Assembly: GCA_963970005.1 (NCBI GenBank)
Contig: CAXAMN010003780.1
Location: forward strand, 708,992-772,991
DNA: 64,000 nt
Direction: 5' to 3'
Origin: Durusdinium trenchii
Lineage: Eukaryota; Sar; Dinophyceae; Suessiales; Symbiodiniaceae
The notes below the pieces were generated by a model. The model did no database searches. It worked only from the letters and a program-made list of their open reading frames with translations, and was not told where the DNA came from. A program made the position numbers and the translations under genes. The stretch's first letter is position 1, and every line of letters starts with the position of its first letter. Below, one piece after another: positions 35,401 through 47,400 of the stretch.

Positions 35401-38400
35401 GTCTACGGCGTCATGTCTGTCCGGGAGGAGGCCACGCTTCAGATTGAATACTGTATTAGACTTGACAAGTGTTTCTTATAAGTTCATTTGGGTTCCTAAT
35501 CTTCTTTGGCCGCTTTGATGCTAGCACCCCTCTCAGATGTGGAACGCCATGAGCAAGATCCGCAAGAGCTACCTGGTGGCGTTTGTCCGAGTTAATCAAG
35601 TGCATCTTGGAGACCCAGTGATGAGAAGGAGGATCTACATAGTGTTGGTGAGGAGGCCATACTAACTAACAAGTGAATCCCTGAAATCCCCTGACCACTC
35701 AGTGTGTGCACTTCCCAAACCCTGCGATCCCCTTCGTAGAGTTCATTGTGCCAGGGATGTGGCCCTGAAGAACTTGGAGAAGCACTCTGATTTGGAGGCG
35801 CACTGCGAAGCGACATATCAGAGGCTCATTCAAAACCGACCTGACCCACCTTCTTTGTCACTGGGTTGGGCAATTAATTGAGTGCAGTTGACAGAAACCA
35901 AAGTTTCATTTTCTCCTCATGATGTATATGCGCGCAATCCAAAAGGTCTGAGCTCTTGCTTTCGGAGAAGGATCCGTATGTGAGGGCCTTTCGGAATAAC
36001 TTCAAGGAGGCCAAAAGATCCAAGAACATGGAAGAATATGATTTGACCAAAAGGTTCTTCAGTTGCAACTGGTTCTTTGATGCCTGAGCATTCAAAGCCC
36101 GCATCAACACTTGAACTCCTTCCCAATGGCTTTGAGGCCCAGGCGGACCAATCCCAAGTGGCTCAAGAAGCATTGGGAGCACATGAAAACCTTGGAGGCG
36201 GGGAGATGTGGGGAGAGCTTTCGTGAATCAACACACACCCAAATTTGATACCTGTCTACGCGGAAGGTGAACCCAAAGAATCTAGTCTGCTGTGAGCAAG
36301 CTCGACAGTTCTTTAGCACCCAGCGGACTTTGCATGTAGCTCGGACTGGTGCATCTTGATACAGGGCAGGGGTCATGCTCTGTCTCAAGCTGAGGCAATC
36401 GATTGCTTCACTACAGCTGGGCGGGGTGGCGTCATCAATGTCTCTCAGCAGATCGACCGGATGGCCAATTCTAACGACGCTGTCATGGGATGCATTACCC
36501 CTAAGGGGTCTTATTGGCACATGGAGAACCTGGGCGAGTGGCGCACCTTGTCGTGGTGCTCAGGCTTAGGGACTCGACTGCATTAGTGTAGAAACTCGAA
36601 CTCCAGCAGAACTACAGAAAAAGGGCGCTGACGCGCTGCTTCGTGCACAGTGACGCTAGAACAGTCCAGTCCTGACCAACTACATACCCTTTTGGGTGTT
36701 CGCTCTCATGGCGGTGCATACACATGGCCAAGGGACATCCTTCACTTTGATCCGAAGTATCCGCGTGTCATGTACTTGGAGTTTTTAAGCTGCGAGCGAC
36801 GTAGAGCCACACACACTCTTCGCGGCCCCCATACTTCAGGTGCTTCGCCTTCGAGGTTGCAAAGTGAGGTTTCAGGCTGTTTCTCGAGGTGTTGGTGGCC
36901 TCCACTTCGGTGGTTGTCACTGCCTCGCCGATACGTGGGAGGTCGCTCCGGGCAGTTTTTTGGGTGGACTGCCGGGTAAAGATACGTTGCTTAATGTCAT
37001 TTTTGAGGTTTTTGCTGACTTCACACCCCTGTGTCTCCACATGGCATCTGTTCACATACCGTACCTTTGGCTTTTAGCTACATGCCCTCGTATCTGGCCG
37101 ACCTGATGGTCCGGGGAATCAGTAAACGCAAACTTCGTCGTAAACGTAGGGCCCGTAAGTTGGCCATCTATCGACGACTCAAAAATCGGCTTCACCTCAA
37201 GTCTGGTACACACAGACGCCAACGTAGTCAATGGAAGCTTGGCTTATGGAACGTTCGCCGTTGGGGAAGTAACAACGTGCCGTATGATCCGTACTCCAAA
37301 ACCTGCTGCCTACTGCGACTGGCTGCCCGTCGTCAATGGAACGCTTGCCTTTTCACCGATGTGACGTTCTCTTCTGATGTCAGCCTTCAGATCGAAGTCG
37401 ACGCCAGACCTTGGCATCTTGAACTTGCAGGCAAAGTGGCTATCGCCCTTGACCCTTCTATGCTGGCTTCGTGGCAGGCCGGCGGCTGTCACCGAATTCG
37501 CCCTCGAGCCCAATCTGAACGAGTTTTTGCCCTCCACATTCCCAGACAAGGACACCGTGTAGGCCTCGCGCTGGTCGTAGCTTATGCCCCTGTCAGTAGC
37601 GCCCCCGCAGCAGAAAGGAACGCGTTCCTCACTCAGCTCTCCGAAGTTCGTAGTAAGATCCCAGCCGGCGACCTGACCATCATCGGAGGGGATTTCAATG
37701 CTGAGATACATCATGCTCTTCACGGCCAACATCCTTCAATCCTGGGCCCCTGGGGCAGCACCCGTACCAGCCCTAGTGGCCACCGTCTGCTTGAATGGTG
37801 TACTCGCGAGCACATGACACTAGTGGACACCAAGTTCTCCCAACCACACGCCAAGCGATGCACCTGGTGGCACCCAGCGCGCTCCACAGGCCACATCCTC
37901 GATCATGTCCTAACACCAGCGCATCAGCTCCGCTACTTCGACAACGTCAAAACGGTGCATGAAGGCCGCCGAGGCAACGCTGGCACTCCTCTTCGCCGGG
38001 TCGATCCTCAGCATGTTGCTCCATCTGATCGGCTGTATTGGGACGACTTCACGGACCACCTCCCGGTGGAAATCAAGTTCCACTACTGGCCCCGGTTCGC
38101 CCCTCGTCCGACTGATCCGGTGACGACCCCACGTCCACAGGTTAACCGCCTGGCTCTCCCCGGCGTACAAAGCCACATCCTTCAACAACACTGGCATCGA
38201 CAATTGGACCAAGCCCTCCACGCTGCCGGTGCACATCAGCAACAACTGAGCTGGGATACTCTCTCCTCCCTCTGTCTGCACACATCCACAGCCGTCCTAG
38301 GTCTCCAACACAAAATCAGTAAGCGTCCCCATCTCGTCGGCCATGAAATCGAGAACGCACAATTGGACATAGCTGTTCATGATGCACACGCATACCTGCG

Positions 38401-41400
38401 AACTTTTGACCATGACATGTTACCACGAGATGCAGCACGCCAACACATGTATGATGATGCCAAACACGCATACCGACAAGCTGGACACCATCGACGTCAG
38501 ACACGCTTGCGTTGGAAATGGACCTGGTTGGACTCTCTTACGGATGAACTAATCACTGCGCAACAACAAGGGGATTCTCGGTCAGTTTTTGCTATCCATA
38601 AGATATTAGGCCTCCGGGACCACTACTTAAAACGCAGCCCACATACACACACTGTCCCCAACCCCGAAGCAGAACGCGAAGCCTGGAAACTTCATTTTCA
38701 ACAACTGCAAGCCGGCCGCGAACACGCAGCCGCACATGTTTGGAACAATGTCGCCCGCGGTAACCCGGCCGGCCCCGCATTAAGCACCCCCCCGAGTGAT
38801 GAAGAATTAGCTGCCTGTGCCAAACATATGAAAAACGGTAAAGCAGCGGGGTCCGATGGTTTCCTAGCTGAGTTCTACAAATATGGTAGCCCCACACTAC
38901 GTAATCAAATCAATAATTTGGTCCGACACATGTGGCAGGCGGCTACCGAAGCACCCCCCGGACAAGAAGCAACCAACTGGCCCACCGCATGGAACACGGG
39001 CACCGTCATCCCACTATGGAAAAAGAAAGGTTCCCCACAAGATAAAAACACATATCGCGGTATCACATTGCTGAGCGTGGGGTCCAAACTTTTAGCTAGG
39101 GTAGTGGCACAAAGACTCCAAACGTGGACCGAAACTTGGCTTCATGAAACACAAATGGGGTTTCGACGCGACAGATCCGTAGATGATGCCTTACAGGTCA
39201 CTAGGCGCATCGTCGAAGAAGCGGCGGCTAGTCACGAAACACAGGATGTTGTCTTGATCCGGCTGTTTGACATAGAGAAAGCCTACCCGCGCGTCAGTCG
39301 AGACACACTATGGACCTTACTGGCACACAAGGGCGCGCCAGCTGAGTTTATTAACGTTTGCAAGGCGTTGCATGAACACACACAATATGTGGTTCGCATC
39401 CATAAAGGTTTCTCCACCCCCTACTCAGTAGATAAGGGCCTGCGCGAGGGATGTCCATCATCACCCCCTCTCTTTAACCTGTATCATCACGCTGTGATGG
39501 AAGACTTCCGCGTCCGCCGCGCACAACAGGCAAACCAATCCGGTTACTCCCCAGGGATCCCCTGGACAACCAAGATAGACGGTAGGGTCCACCATGGATA
39601 TCATAGCCGGCAACATTTACACAAAAAGGCCGAACAAACAGTCCTAGGAGACATAGGTTTTGCGGATGACACAGGACTAGTTGGACTCGCCGCAGAAATG
39701 AGTCAGGCCGAAATCCTGTTGGAAACCACGATGCGGGATTGGCAAGAAAAGGTGCACCCGGAAAAAACGGAAGGGCTTCGTTTGCAGACCTTCCCTCGCG
39801 CACCTACTGATGTCCGTCACAAAGGGGAACAAGCAACCATCCGTCATGTCGGGGGTTTTTTACAAGAATCCGGAAGCACCCACACCGATACCATGACCAG
39901 AAAGTCTAGAGCCTATCACAAAATTTATCAAACAGCTAAGGCATGGCATTTTGGGGCCCGTGCAACACGCCGGAATTTGCCGCACAGCTTACGCATCCGG
40001 ATAATGAAAGCAGTAGTAATGCCGACGCTCACCAGCTTTGGCCGTTCTCGAGCATGGAACCGCGAACAAATTAAACAACTTCAAACAGTCGTCAATTGGG
40101 CGGTCCAGCGCTGTTTACTTATCACCCGAAGATGGAAACGCGAGAACCACGTAAACAGCCGCTTACTTAATGAGTTAGCACAATGGGAACCTTTTGAAAC
40201 AACGATAGCGCGTCAGAGTCTGTTTTGGTTAGGGCATGTAGCGCGAATGGACAAAGCTCGACTCCCTAAACAAGCTCTATTTGGTTTTTGGCAAGACCAC
40301 CTGGTCAAGCCTCACGCGCCTTTCCGTCAGGGGCAATGGTTGCAGTACCTCATTGCACAGATAGATGTCAATGAATTGGACTGGTTCAGACTGGCCCAGG
40401 ATCGTGACGCTTGGAAACAAGCCGTGCTCAATGCGTACCCAGTCACTAAGATAAATAAGCAGACCGAAATGGCACTCAATAGATGGCGCCCCAGCACCCG
40501 AGCCCGGCCACCCCCTGTGCACTTTCAGTTCAACCGCGAACGACGTAAGCGACAACGCGTGATGCAACCGGATCCTGCCACAGGACAATATAAATGTCCC
40601 CGCTGTGATCAATCATACGAGAAGTCTAATAGCCTCAAAGCCCACTATGAAGATGAGCATGCCGTGGCCGTCCCACATCTGATCACAGTTGCTACCTACG
40701 CATGCCCACATTGCGGAAATAATTGGCGAAGTGAAAAGCGCAGACGCACTCACATATGCCCAGTTGCGCCGCGCCCGGTCCGAGGCCCTAAAATTCACCA
40801 TACGCAAGCATGTAGGCTCTGCCACGAAACATTTACCACACCTAATCTAGCACATCATGAGGCCCTGTGTCGCGGCCCCGACCCCGCGAACCGCACGTGT
40901 GAATTTTGCCACAACATTTTTAGTTCCACGGTTTCGCGCAAGAACCATGAAGCTAGATGTCCACAACGCGGCTAACAACACGATACCCCCCCTCTCCTCA
41001 CCCAACCGCTGTAGGTCGACTCACCCGGCACGTCCGAGGTGTCTCCTTCGGGAGGGATGGAGGGTCATGAACTACTCCATCAGTCACCTACGAGCCAACC
41101 GGACCACGTGTCACGGTATTCCCCCCATTGTCTGCTCCCCACCCTCACACACCGTCACACCCCAATAGACTGTTGAACCAAGGATAACGACACCCATTCA
41201 CTTTCATCACCTGTGTCCACCATAGCATTGTCGGATCAAGTGCTCAGCGTAGAGTTCTCCCTCTTTTAAGCCTCGGCACGAGTAATGGCAAAGGCAGAAA
41301 CCAAGGCCCAGCTGAAGGACATGAAAAAGGCCATCGATTCTCTCCAAGAAGGAGTCACGAAGCTGGAGACCAGGGTTGACAGGCATGAGACGAGATTGGA

Positions 41401-44400
41401 CCGAATTGAAAAAGTACACAACTGGTCGTCGAGTTTGCACCCGACCTCGAGACGATTTATCAGCAGGCACAAGTGACCCGTGAGTTTAAGAACCTCTGCA
41501 AAGACGGCGCAGCGGCTGTCCTGAAGGCCTTGGGCCATGTTCTGCATCTGCCCTACCCAATACCATCTGACCAAGCATCATCTGACTGGCATAAGGCCAA
41601 CCCCGACCTTCAAAGCTCGGCGGTAGTGGATCAATGGTATATGCTGTGCCCAGCGTTGGAACACAGTACGCGTTTCATCAGTCCCAACCGTACCAGAGGC
41701 ACTTTTGACGATGCTTCCCAGTCATGGATCAGGGCCAAAAACCATTTCGTTCTCCGCCTTGAGTTTGGCTTGGCTTCCCAGACCATCCAAGATGTCTTAG
41801 CACATGAACTCGGAAAGGCCCTCCTATCTTCACGTCAAAAGGCGAAGGACGACGGAGCAGGAGACAACGATGTCATCAATGTATTCATAAATCGCACCAG
41901 AGAAGAAATCCAGAAACGCAACCGGCCTGGCCCAAAAGGCAAAGGGAAACAGCGCAAAGGCAAAGGGAAAGGCCGCGGAGGCGGCAAGGGCAACGCTCAA
42001 TGAGCTCCACCCTGGTTTCACCCTGGTTCGGGATATCGTAGACACACACACACCAGTTAGGTTTGACAGCAATCACTTTGACTCTAACGTCACCGACAAC
42101 CACACGACATGCTTCTGTAGCGGCACACGTTCCTCCATGTGTTGACATGAGTTCATCCCGGACCACTAAGCTAACTGGAATTCACTTGTTTCACCACCTT
42201 GACGCCATGTTGGACGATGGGCTGCGGATGTACCACTTTTGAGCATCTTGGTTCTTGCACTGGTTTCTTAGGCAGCCAACCCAAACATCGTAGTCGTTCG
42301 TTCGTTCGTTGGCACATGGAGAAGAGAAGACCCCTGACAGGCAAGGCTGTAGTGATTGACAATGAGGCTTGTTTCAACAAGGTCATTCTTTTCCGACCCT
42401 GCCAGGCATGGAAGTATTTATTCTCATGGGCTTCAAAGTCAACGAGCTCTCTCTGAAGCACTTGAAAGAGGAGGACCCTATGAATGTTGAAACATGGAGC
42501 ATCTAAGAATCTAAAACCGCAATCACTTGGTTGTAGGAAATTCATGCCCTAGCGGGGAACGTTGAGGGCTCAGACTTACTCGCTCTCACATCACGTTCCC
42601 TCTCTGAACTTTAGCCATCCCTTTGTCCCTGCCTCACCAAATCTCCAGGCAATGAGCATCCGGAGTGTGGCGGCTGCCTGGGTATTGGCATTCAACTCAG
42701 TAGACATCTCTTCATTCTATAAAGCAGCCATGAACAAGGCATCGGCATAGGCTGGTGAATCGAACGCTTTGCAGGGAGGATTGAAAAAAAGCTGGATCAA
42801 CTGCCCTTTGCACAAAAAAAAGAATAATATGAATAACAAAGACTTGTTCACAAGTTGTGGTCTTTGAGAAAAAATCTCTATAGGTGCCCCTGACCAATGC
42901 CGTTTCTGGCCAATGAGACTAGTCATTTTGGGGTCGCTGCCATGTTGAGAAGATATTGAGCCCCTCGAAGCGGTTCTGATACTGAAACATCATCGTCTGA
43001 AGATGAGACCGGTGGAACTTCTGAGTCTGACAGTGACTCTGCCGGCAGCAGCAGCAGCAGCAGCCAGGGCCAGTTATCCAAGAAAAGGCGGGTGACTGGC
43101 TCAGGCTGCGACAATGGTCTTGCCAATGGTTCTGGCCTTGCGTTGGCCCAAATGACCGCGATGTGTGATGGGAATGAGGCTGGTGATGATTCTGTTTATG
43201 CCCGGCAAGCTCAGGATACTGAACGGGTGAAACGAGCTTTGAAAGCACCATGCTGCAAGACAAATTGCAAGAAGGGTCTTCCATTTACTTTGGTCATGAA
43301 AATGATCACACTGTTTTGGGCATTGCCAAAAGTGTCACAAGACTGCGTGCTCTGGTCTATGCAACAAGCAGGGACCTATGATCGCAACAGGGATTCTGAA
43401 GAAGAAAGCGATGGTTCTGATTCAGAAGAGTCTGGGAAACATCGGCCTAAGATCCATTGGTCTATTGAAGGCCTCTATGTTTTGATTTTTGTGCATTGAT
43501 GATGCATGTTTATGAAACTGAATATATCTTCCTGGCTGATTGGCACATATCTCTCCCCACTTCCCCCTCTGGAGGCTGGCCTGTGTGCAGAAAGAGCTTC
43601 ATGAGCTTGTTGGGTATCAGCGCCTCTCGATTGGTGCGAACAAGGCGAACATTCAAGGGGGTGGATGCTCGTACTTTTGGTCCCTTGGCCAGTGCATAAA
43701 CTTTCAAGTACACCTCGCTGACCGAGCAGTCACTTGTTGAACCATATCAAATAGACCCAGGTTCAAAAGGCCACCGGTCAGCAGAAGCTTCTGCATCTGT
43801 AGTTGGTTTCCTGGAGAAGACCTACTTTAGCATTGCAGAAAGTCTGCCTCATGAGATACTTGGCTCAAACACTACTAGTTTACATAATACGATACAAAAG
43901 AGAAAGCATTGTTAGTTGTATCTTCTTGTAAGGTTGAAGGTGGAAGAGGCGACAGATTTAACTACAAATGAAGCACGCCAGAAACTTCTCAGAGCTCTTG
44001 TTGACAGTGCATTGGAGAGCGACCTTGCAAGAGGAGTTCTTTGGTCCGGCCCTGAGCACTTGCCAAGAAGATGGCTCCCTCACGGAGCTTATCATGACTT
44101 GTACACTCTCTACTGCTCACATCAAATGTCAGCCGGAGAACACGTTGCGTCATCCAGCACTTTCTATCGGGTGCTTCATGAGAGTGGTTGGAAAAAGAAA
44201 CTCAAGTTCAGCCCTCCTAGCGCCCATTCGAAGTGCACAATTTGCGCAAAGCTCAAAAGCCAGATCCAGCACGCAAAAGGCATACAGAGTCACACTGAAG
44301 CCTGCGACAAGCTGGTTCGCCACCTTGCGGGGCAGTACGCCGACCGAGCAGTATACCATGAATGCCGCAATCGAGCCAAGACGTGTGGCGACATTCTTTG

Positions 44401-47400
44401 CTTGATCACCGACAGCATGGATCGTACTAAATACGCTCTGCCAAGGTACCATCGCGGCAGACCACCCAAAGATATTGCCACAACAGCGCGTCCATCTCTG
44501 GAAGTCACAACTACATTAGTCCACGGCGTTGGCATATACACGTACCTGTCAGACGAAAACCAAACAAGTGGCACGAACTGGGTCCTGGAAACGCTCAACC
44601 GCACTTTGCAGCGTTGCCACGATAAGCATCAGAGTTTGGGCAAAGCAGTTCCTCCAGATATCAAAATATTCGCGGACAATACCCCAAAAGAATCTCGGCC
44701 CTATCCAGCTTTCAAGTGTTTGATGTCTTGTTGAGGCATGACTCTCACATGCCTTTCTCTCCTATGTTGCAACTTCTCAGGAAGTAAAGAATGGACTCTT
44801 CGGAGCGTATTGCGCGATGATCACACTGACTGGGTTTTGCCGGACAGTGACCCAAGGGCACCTTCCAGTAGGTCACACCCATGAAGATATCGGCACCTTG
44901 GTTGCTAACAACTGACACAACTGCATCTGGTTGCATGTCATGTGGAAATTTGACTTGGTTTCACATCGATCCTGAGATGCCTATTTTGGCCTCCTATCAA
45001 GATTTGTGCGTGAGGGCGACGAATCCCTGTCCTATCCTTACCAACTGCATGTCTTTTGCACTAAACCTTACCAACTTACTTTCCTTGAGTAAAAAAGTCT
45101 TTGCCTAGGCAAACACCTATGGACGTAGTGGAGCCACAACCTCAATCCAATCTCAACATTCTCACTCAAATCGCAAAAGACATTTTTCTGACTGGGCAGT
45201 CCGGGCCCTCAGCTCAGGCTTCTTCGAACCAAAGTCGGCCCGCTCTTCACGAAGAAAGGTCTGGATTTCCAAGTGGAGTACATCACCTCCGTCAGGGACT
45301 GGCAGGGCTCCACACCACAAATATCCAATCTTTATGGTGCATACAGACGTCCAACAAAGAAAGATACTTCTGTGGTCCCTCACAGCTTCACTTTCATTCG
45401 GCGTGATTGTTCCTAGTCAGAAACCGAGTTTTTAGTACCTGTCTCCCATGGTCTCAAAACTAGATCTGTTGCTTTTGTGGGAAATGGACTTGGCAACTTT
45501 TCAGCAGTTTGTGATTGTTGAAAATGAGGCATGCCATCGAGTCTCTTAGAAGATTGTGATGAACGTTTGCCTTCCTGGTACCACAAAACTGGGGATGATG
45601 TCTTTATCCTCGTGAAAGCCTACCTATCTGACAGTGAACTTTCCCAGAAACCTCTACTGATCCTTCCTGGATGCAAGAGGGACGATGTCATGAATGCGCT
45701 CACTGAGCTTGCCCGCCCCACTGCTCGATGCATCCCGCCTGCACTTTCTCTCTCCAAAAGATACCTCACCAAGTCAGATTCAAAGAGGTCATAATCTTTT
45801 TGCAATCTTAGGTTTGCAGGTTGCTGTCAAGGAAGAACGCGCAGAGGAGTTGGCCGAGTTAGCTGAGTACTTGCAAGAGAACTTTCCCCAGTATGGACCT
45901 GGAGCTCATTACTTGTTGCAATTGGCTGGCAAGGTAGCTGTACAGCGAACGCAGCCAAGAAAGTTGGATTTTTTGCTGGCAGGGCCTCTGCCAGGCGCGC
46001 AGCGCGGGCACGCTTTGCTGAGAGATCCTGAGCCACACAACATACGCAGGCTCCGAGTGAAATTCCATCGGTACTACTGAAAGACTGAAAGTGCTGGGCC
46101 TAAAACCAGTGCTGAGCTTCAATTAGAACTTCCTGCAAATAGATTGCAGCCAGTCACCACCGCCGTCCTAATACATAATAATAAACATCGACTATTATGA
46201 CTATGAACTGCTGCTGCCTTGTTTTTCCAGCGGGTTTCAGAAAACAAGGAAGAGTTGGATCCCCTGTGTTGCAATGGCTCTGGCGGTCAAGCCAGAACAT
46301 GAAGTGAAGAAGGAAGAGAAGGACTTCTTGGAAACGGTTGAGTTGAAGCAAATTCAAAAAGCTTCAAGTTCATAACGCTGAGACTTATATACTTTCTTTT
46401 TTGTTTTGGTCAACTCCTCGCTGTTTGCTGTATCATTAAACACTTTTTGGAGGAAGAGCCTGATGGCATCGATAAGCCCATGACCACAAAGGAACGGCTG
46501 ATCCGCGCGATGGAAGAGGCGCTGTAGCGCACATGACCTGCATCAGGAAGTGAGATCAAACAGGAAGAATTTCCATCACTGGTCGCAGGTCACTTCATCG
46601 ATGAACATGGGCAAGTTCATCTCGGACAAGTACAACGTGGATGAGACAACGCAGCGGGGGTTCGCAAAGGCGCAGAGTTTGTCACAGCTATAAACCAGTT
46701 CAAGAGTGGACAGTATTGTTGCACCCTTCACTTTGTCAGGTGATGCTTGACTTCTTCAGCCTGACAGAGGTCGCTGATGCCTTAGCGACAAGAGGGCCTT
46801 GTCCTGGAGTGATGAACCTAGTGCCAGTGTCTACGCGCAAGAATGTGTACGTCCACCCTCACCATCTCTCAATGAATGAGAGTGCGAAATACGGAGCTGT
46901 TGGAAAATTTCCAAGTAATGTTGCAATCCGAGCACACTTTAGCTCGATCGTTCAGAGAGGTTATGAGGCGGAGCGGGAGGCGCTGGAGATAAAGTTCCCA
47001 GTTGAACTTGCTGGCTCCGGCAAGCAGTTGCCTTTGTTCAGTGTCGAGTACATTGACGGCCATGCAAAAGCTGTAATGGTGCACGCAGTGTTTGCTTTGC
47101 TTGATCACTTAGCTTCTCGGTCCATTTACTGTCGCTGCCTGCTTAATTAGTTTTAGGGCTTCACAAGCTGCTTTCCTTGCTGTGCTAGGCTATCACTCCA
47201 GCGGACATTTCAGGGGACCAGGAGATGGTGGAACTCATTGCTTCCCTGAAGTACATACGTGTGAACTATGTGCACTTCGACTCCCCAGAGCAATGCATGT
47301 ATGAAGCTTTGAGTGCCTTAACTCAAGCTTCAAACATCTTCAAAACACCATAAAACACCTGAACATTCTCAAACACGCACCAACAAGACATGTGAACTTG

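Larger units (their letters stand above)
37031..42312 (+). mobile_element. LINE-type element, approximate extent
   Basis: Spans ORF2, a 0.3-kb spacer, the ORF1-like gene and a non-coding tail ending near a short (TCGT)n run at 42291-42312, which could be the 3' simple-repeat tail. Both ends are guesses, and no target-site duplication was found. Confidence 0.5.

Noticed and set aside
37310..40825. Several minus-strand open frames within the LINE
   Set aside because: They are shadows of ORF2, whose conserved endonuclease and reverse transcriptase motifs are on the plus strand.
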